Shown here piece by piece: positions 13,792 to 16,449 of a stretch of 16,449 nt of DNA. The stretch covers positions 1 through 16,449 of the forward strand of contig JBCCSZ010000171.1 of NCBI GenBank assembly GCA_039199225.1, in the 5' to 3' direction. The stretch is from JBCCSZ01 sp039199225. Lineage in GTDB: Bacteria > Bacteroidota > Bacteroidia > Chitinophagales > Saprospiraceae. The notes beneath the pieces are model-generated. The model was not told the DNA's origin and searched no databases. It worked only from the letters and a program-made list of their open reading frames with translations. The first letter of the stretch is position 1. The number at the start of each line of letters is the position of its first letter. The translations under genes were made by a program, and so were the position numbers.

Positions 13792-16449
13792 TTAGAAATT
13801 AAAATTGAAATCAATGGCTTGCTCCCGTTCGAAGTCGGCCAACAACTGCATGGCATCCAGGGAAACCAAGGGATTTTCGATCAGGCATTCCAATAAGCGC
13901 TCCAAGCGAATGACAATGATCTGGATGGTTTCCAGGCTGTAGCGCTCACAGCTGTAGGTTACGATCCCTTTGAGCTGTCCTTCGCTTTCGTAAAAATTAA
14001 AGACCATTGGAAGACGGCTGTAAGCTGGCTTTATTGGATAGCTGTCCAACTGGAAGTCCTGAATTTGATGGAGTTGCTCGAAGGAAAATTCCGGATTTTG
14101 AAAAACAACCAGCACATCGAAAAGCGAACGGGGCAGTTTGTCGAATGGAACATCTGCTTGTTGGCCAATCTCCAAGAGGTTTTTCTCCATCGGCTCCAAC
14201 AAATCAATGAAAGTCTGGTGGCCTTCCACTTTGCTGCGCAGCAGGAGCGTTTTGGCAAACAGGCCAATTTGATCGTTCAACTCGGCTTTGTTTCTACCCG
14301 CCTCCACCGTTCCCAGGCAAATGTCTCGATGACCAGAATATTTGTAGATCAAGGCGTTCATCGCTGCCATGGATAGTTTGTATAAGGTGGTCCGTTCGCG
14401 TCGGGCCAATTGCTTCAAGCCATCCGTTAGCTCTGTTGTCAATTCAAAGCGATATTCATCCCCCCTAAAGTCGGTCAGGTCGTAGTGAAAATCGGGTTCG
14501 AAGGAAGGTTGGTGGTGATAGCCTTGGAGATGGTTTTTCCAAAAGTTCAATCGCTCTTGGGCATTGCCGGCCAATTGTTGGTTGAGCCATTCTGAGTAGT
14601 CCTTGAACTGTATGGCTAATGGCGATGAAAGATGCGCAGCATCGGCCTGGCGGTAGCTTTCTACGAAGGCACGAACAAAATTTTCCAAAGACCATCCATC
14701 CATAATGAGGTGATGGGTACAAAACAGCAGTAAAAACTGTTCTGCACCGACCTGCAGCAAACGCACTCGCAGCAGCAAATCTTTTTCCAAATCAAAAGCT
14801 TGATGAACAAAGCGATGTACAAAAGCTTGTGCTTCTTCCAAGCTCAGTCGATCCACCTCTAGCTTAAAATCCACCCCTTGAGTGGAATCAATTTTTTGAA
14901 ACGGACGACCTTCTATTTCGACAAATCGGGTGTGAAATATTTCATATTTTTTCAAAATCTGATCCATCGCCGCTTGAATCCGCGGCAGGTCTATTTTCCC
15001 CTGAATGCTGTAAGCAGCAGCCATGTTATAGGCTACAGACAAAGCCTCCTGTTGCGATGCCAGCCAGATGTGGTGCTGAGAAGGCGTTAAGGGATAGTGG
15101 TCTTTCACTACCGCTTTTGTGATGGGCGGCAATGGCTTTGGTGCCATATTTTGGAGGTACCACGCCAAGGAGCGGATGGTGGGAAAATCAAAAATGGTTT
15201 TCAAAGAAATGCTCCGCTGTAATGCCTCATTTATCTGGGCGACCAATTTAACGGCATTCAGAGAGTGGCCTCCCAAGGCAAAGAAATTGTCTTGCATGCC
15301 AATGCTACGGTCCACGTCCAATACCTCTTGCCAGAAGCACTGCAGTTGTTTTTCCAGCTTGCTTTGAGCAGCTTCGTAATCGTCTTGTGCCTGGTACTCG
15401 ATGGCACGCTGTGCCAAAGATTTGCGATCGACCTTTTGATTGGGGGTCAGTGGAAAATGATCCAGCGGCACAATGGTATGTGGAATCATATAGACCGGCA
15501 GGGTCTGCTGCAACTGACGAATGATGTCTGTCGTTTCCAAGGGCTCCGCCATTTTCACATAGGCAATGAGCGAAGCTTCCTGCTGCATTCCTTTTTTAAC
15601 GACGACAACCGAATCGGCAATTTGCGGAATTTGATTGAGGTGTGTCTCGATGTCCTCCAACTCAATTCGATAACCACGCACTTTCACCTGATTGTCGTTG
15701 CGCCCCAAAAACTCAATTTCTCCCTTGGCATTCCAGCGACCAACATCCCCAGTTTCGTACATCTTCCCCTCCGTTTGAAAAGGGTCTTTGACAAAGCGCG
15801 CATCGGTCAGGGTTTCATTCCGAAAATACCCTTTGGCCAATCCATCGCCAGCAATAAATATAGCTCCGCGACTGCCGAGTGGCAATGGCTGCCGGAATGC
15901 ATCCAAAATATAAAGTCGGGTATTGTCGATGGGCTGTCCAATATTGGATGCTTCGTTGGCATATTGTAAGCGTTTTATACTCGACCAAATCGTGGTCTCC
16001 GTCGGACCGTACATATTCCATACTTCCCCATTGTGTTGCAGCAACTTGGCCGCCAGTGATTGACTCAGCAGATCGCCACCACACAATATTTTCAACATGG
16101 AACTACCTTTCCAACCGGCGTGGAACAGCATCTGGTAGAAGCTGGGAGTAGCTTGTAAAATACTCGGCGAAACGTCTTGCAATTTTTGAATGGTCAAACT
16201 GGGATCGGATAATACTTTTTGATTGGCGATGTAGACGACTGCTCCGCTGATGAGTGGCGTAAAAAATTCCAAGATTGAAATATCAAATGAATAGGTGGTC
16301 ACCGAGAACAACACATCCTTTGCACTCATGCCCGGTTGACGCTGCATGCTCAGCAGAAAATTGAGTAGCGAGCGATGACCAATTTCCACTCCCTTGGGTT
16401 GCCCGGTCGAGCCAGAAGTGTAGATGATGTAGGCCGTATCCTCTGGCGA
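13792..16449 (-). CDS. Non-ribosomal peptide synthetase, C-terminal portion: A(Gly)-PCP-C (partial, N-terminus beyond window edge)
   Basis: The frame is open to the window edge: 885 residues are visible, numbered from the edge. Residues 1-345 are most of an adenylation domain: A3 YTSGSTGQPKGV, A4 FDISILEFF, A5 NMYGPTETT, A7/A8 YETGDVGRW and VRGYRIELEDIE, A10 PNQKVDRK. Residues 360-425 are a carrier domain with DNFFALGGHSL (phosphopantetheine Ser396). Residues 445-870 are a condensation domain with YPLTPSQ, an intact HHLIMDG active site (14695-14715), IGLFAKTLLLR and ADVPFDKLP. The protein ends at EREQAIDFNFNF, the place where a next adenylation domain would begin. There is no thioesterase, reductase or epimerase domain. 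The specificity residues read DILQLGMIWK, close to the glycine code. An annotation starting at the GTG at 16389 would be wrong, since it begins inside the A3 motif. A hydrolase gene follows 22 bp downstream. Confidence 0.95.
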   Translation of the reverse strand, partial: SPEDTAYIIYTSGSTGQPKGVEIGHRSLLNFLLSMQRQPGMSAKDVLFSVTTYSFDISILEFFTPLISGAVVYIANQKVLSDPSLTIQKLQDVSPSILQATPSFYQMLFHAGWKGSSMLKILCGGDLLSQSLAAKLLQHNGEVWNMYGPTETTIWSSIKRLQYANEASNIGQPIDNTRLYILDAFRQPLPLGSRGAIFIAGDGLAKGYFRNETLTDARFVKDPFQTEGKMYETGDVGRWNAKGEIEFLGRNDNQVKVRGYRIELEDIETHLNQIPQIADSVVVVKKGMQQEASLIAYVKMAEPLETTDIIRQLQQTLPVYMIPHTIVPLDHFPLTPNQKVDRKSLAQRAIEYQAQDDYEAAQSKLEKQLQCFWQEVLDVDRSIGMQDNFFALGGHSLNAVKLVAQINEALQRSISLKTIFDFPTIRSLAWYLQNMAPKPLPPITKAVVKDHYPLTPSQHHIWLASQQEALSVAYNMAAAYSIQGKIDLPRIQAAMDQILKKYEIFHTRFVEIEGRPFQKIDSTQGVDFKLEVDRLSLEEAQAFVHRFVHQAFDLEKDLLLRVRLLQVGAEQFLLLFCTHHLIMDGWSLENFVRAFVESYRQADAAHLSSPLAIQFKDYSEWLNQQLAGNAQERLNFWKNHLQGYHHQPSFEPDFHYDLTDFRGDEYRFELTTELTDGLKQLARRERTTLYKLSMAAMNALIYKYSGHRDICLGTVEAGRNKAELNDQIGLFAKTLLLRSKVEGHQTFIDLLEPMEKNLLEIGQQADVPFDKLPRSLFDVLVVFQNPEFSFEQLHQIQDFQLDSYPIKPAYSRLPMVFNFYESEGQLKGIVTYSCERYSLETIQIIVIRLERLLECLIENPLVSLDAMQLLADFEREQAIDFNFNF

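Noticed and set aside
15265..15969. Long plus-strand frame (234 codons) opposite the adenylation domain
   Set aside because: It is antisense to a clear NRPS domain with conserved motifs, and its product has no recognisable feature.

Overview
The window looks like chromosomal DNA of a Bacteroidota species, perhaps Saprospiria; the lower rank is a guess. The grounds are AT-rich leaders with hardly any Shine-Dalgarno signal, TAnnTTTG-type -7 boxes, a DUF6268-like outer-membrane barrel, and an HD phosphohydrolase fused to a Pycsar-type (DUF5706/PycTM) membrane domain. No rRNA, tRNA, IS element or CRISPR array was seen. All identifications come from reading motifs, with no database search.

Region 1 (1-7997) is an iron-handling locus. 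Leftward runs a ferric-iron ABC transporter: a FutA/FbpA-type binding lipoprotein (1410-2447), then an FbpB-type permease (1-1401) cut by the window edge. Diverging from it across about 570 bp, a four-gene rightward operon encodes an imelysin lipoprotein (3018-4157), a di-haem c-type DHOR/DUF1111 protein (4191-5582), a second imelysin-like lipoprotein (5603-6673) and an HTTM (vitamin-K-carboxylase-like) membrane protein (6663-7997, overlapping its neighbour by 11 bp). The first three resemble the known imelysin/di-haem/imelysin cassette of Gram-negative bacteria. The HTTM protein as fourth member is the unusual part.

Region 2 (8033-10562) holds a Sfp-type phosphopantetheinyl transferase on the minus strand and, after a 634-bp gene-poor gap, a plus-strand HD-PycTM protein with no cyclase beside it in the window.

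Region 3 (10578-16449) is entirely minus strand: an orphan outer-membrane beta-barrel, and a two-gene unit in which the 3' end of a non-ribosomal peptide synthetase (A-PCP-C, ending in a condensation domain) is followed 22 bp later by a secreted alpha/beta-hydrolase with a four-helix membrane tail. The specificity code of the visible adenylation domain reads as glycine. The nearby phosphopantetheinyl transferase could prime the carrier protein.

The points most worth a second look are the HTTM-containing imelysin operon, the lone HD-PycTM protein, and the NRPS that lacks a thioesterase and ends exactly at a C-A linker beside a membrane-tethered hydrolase.
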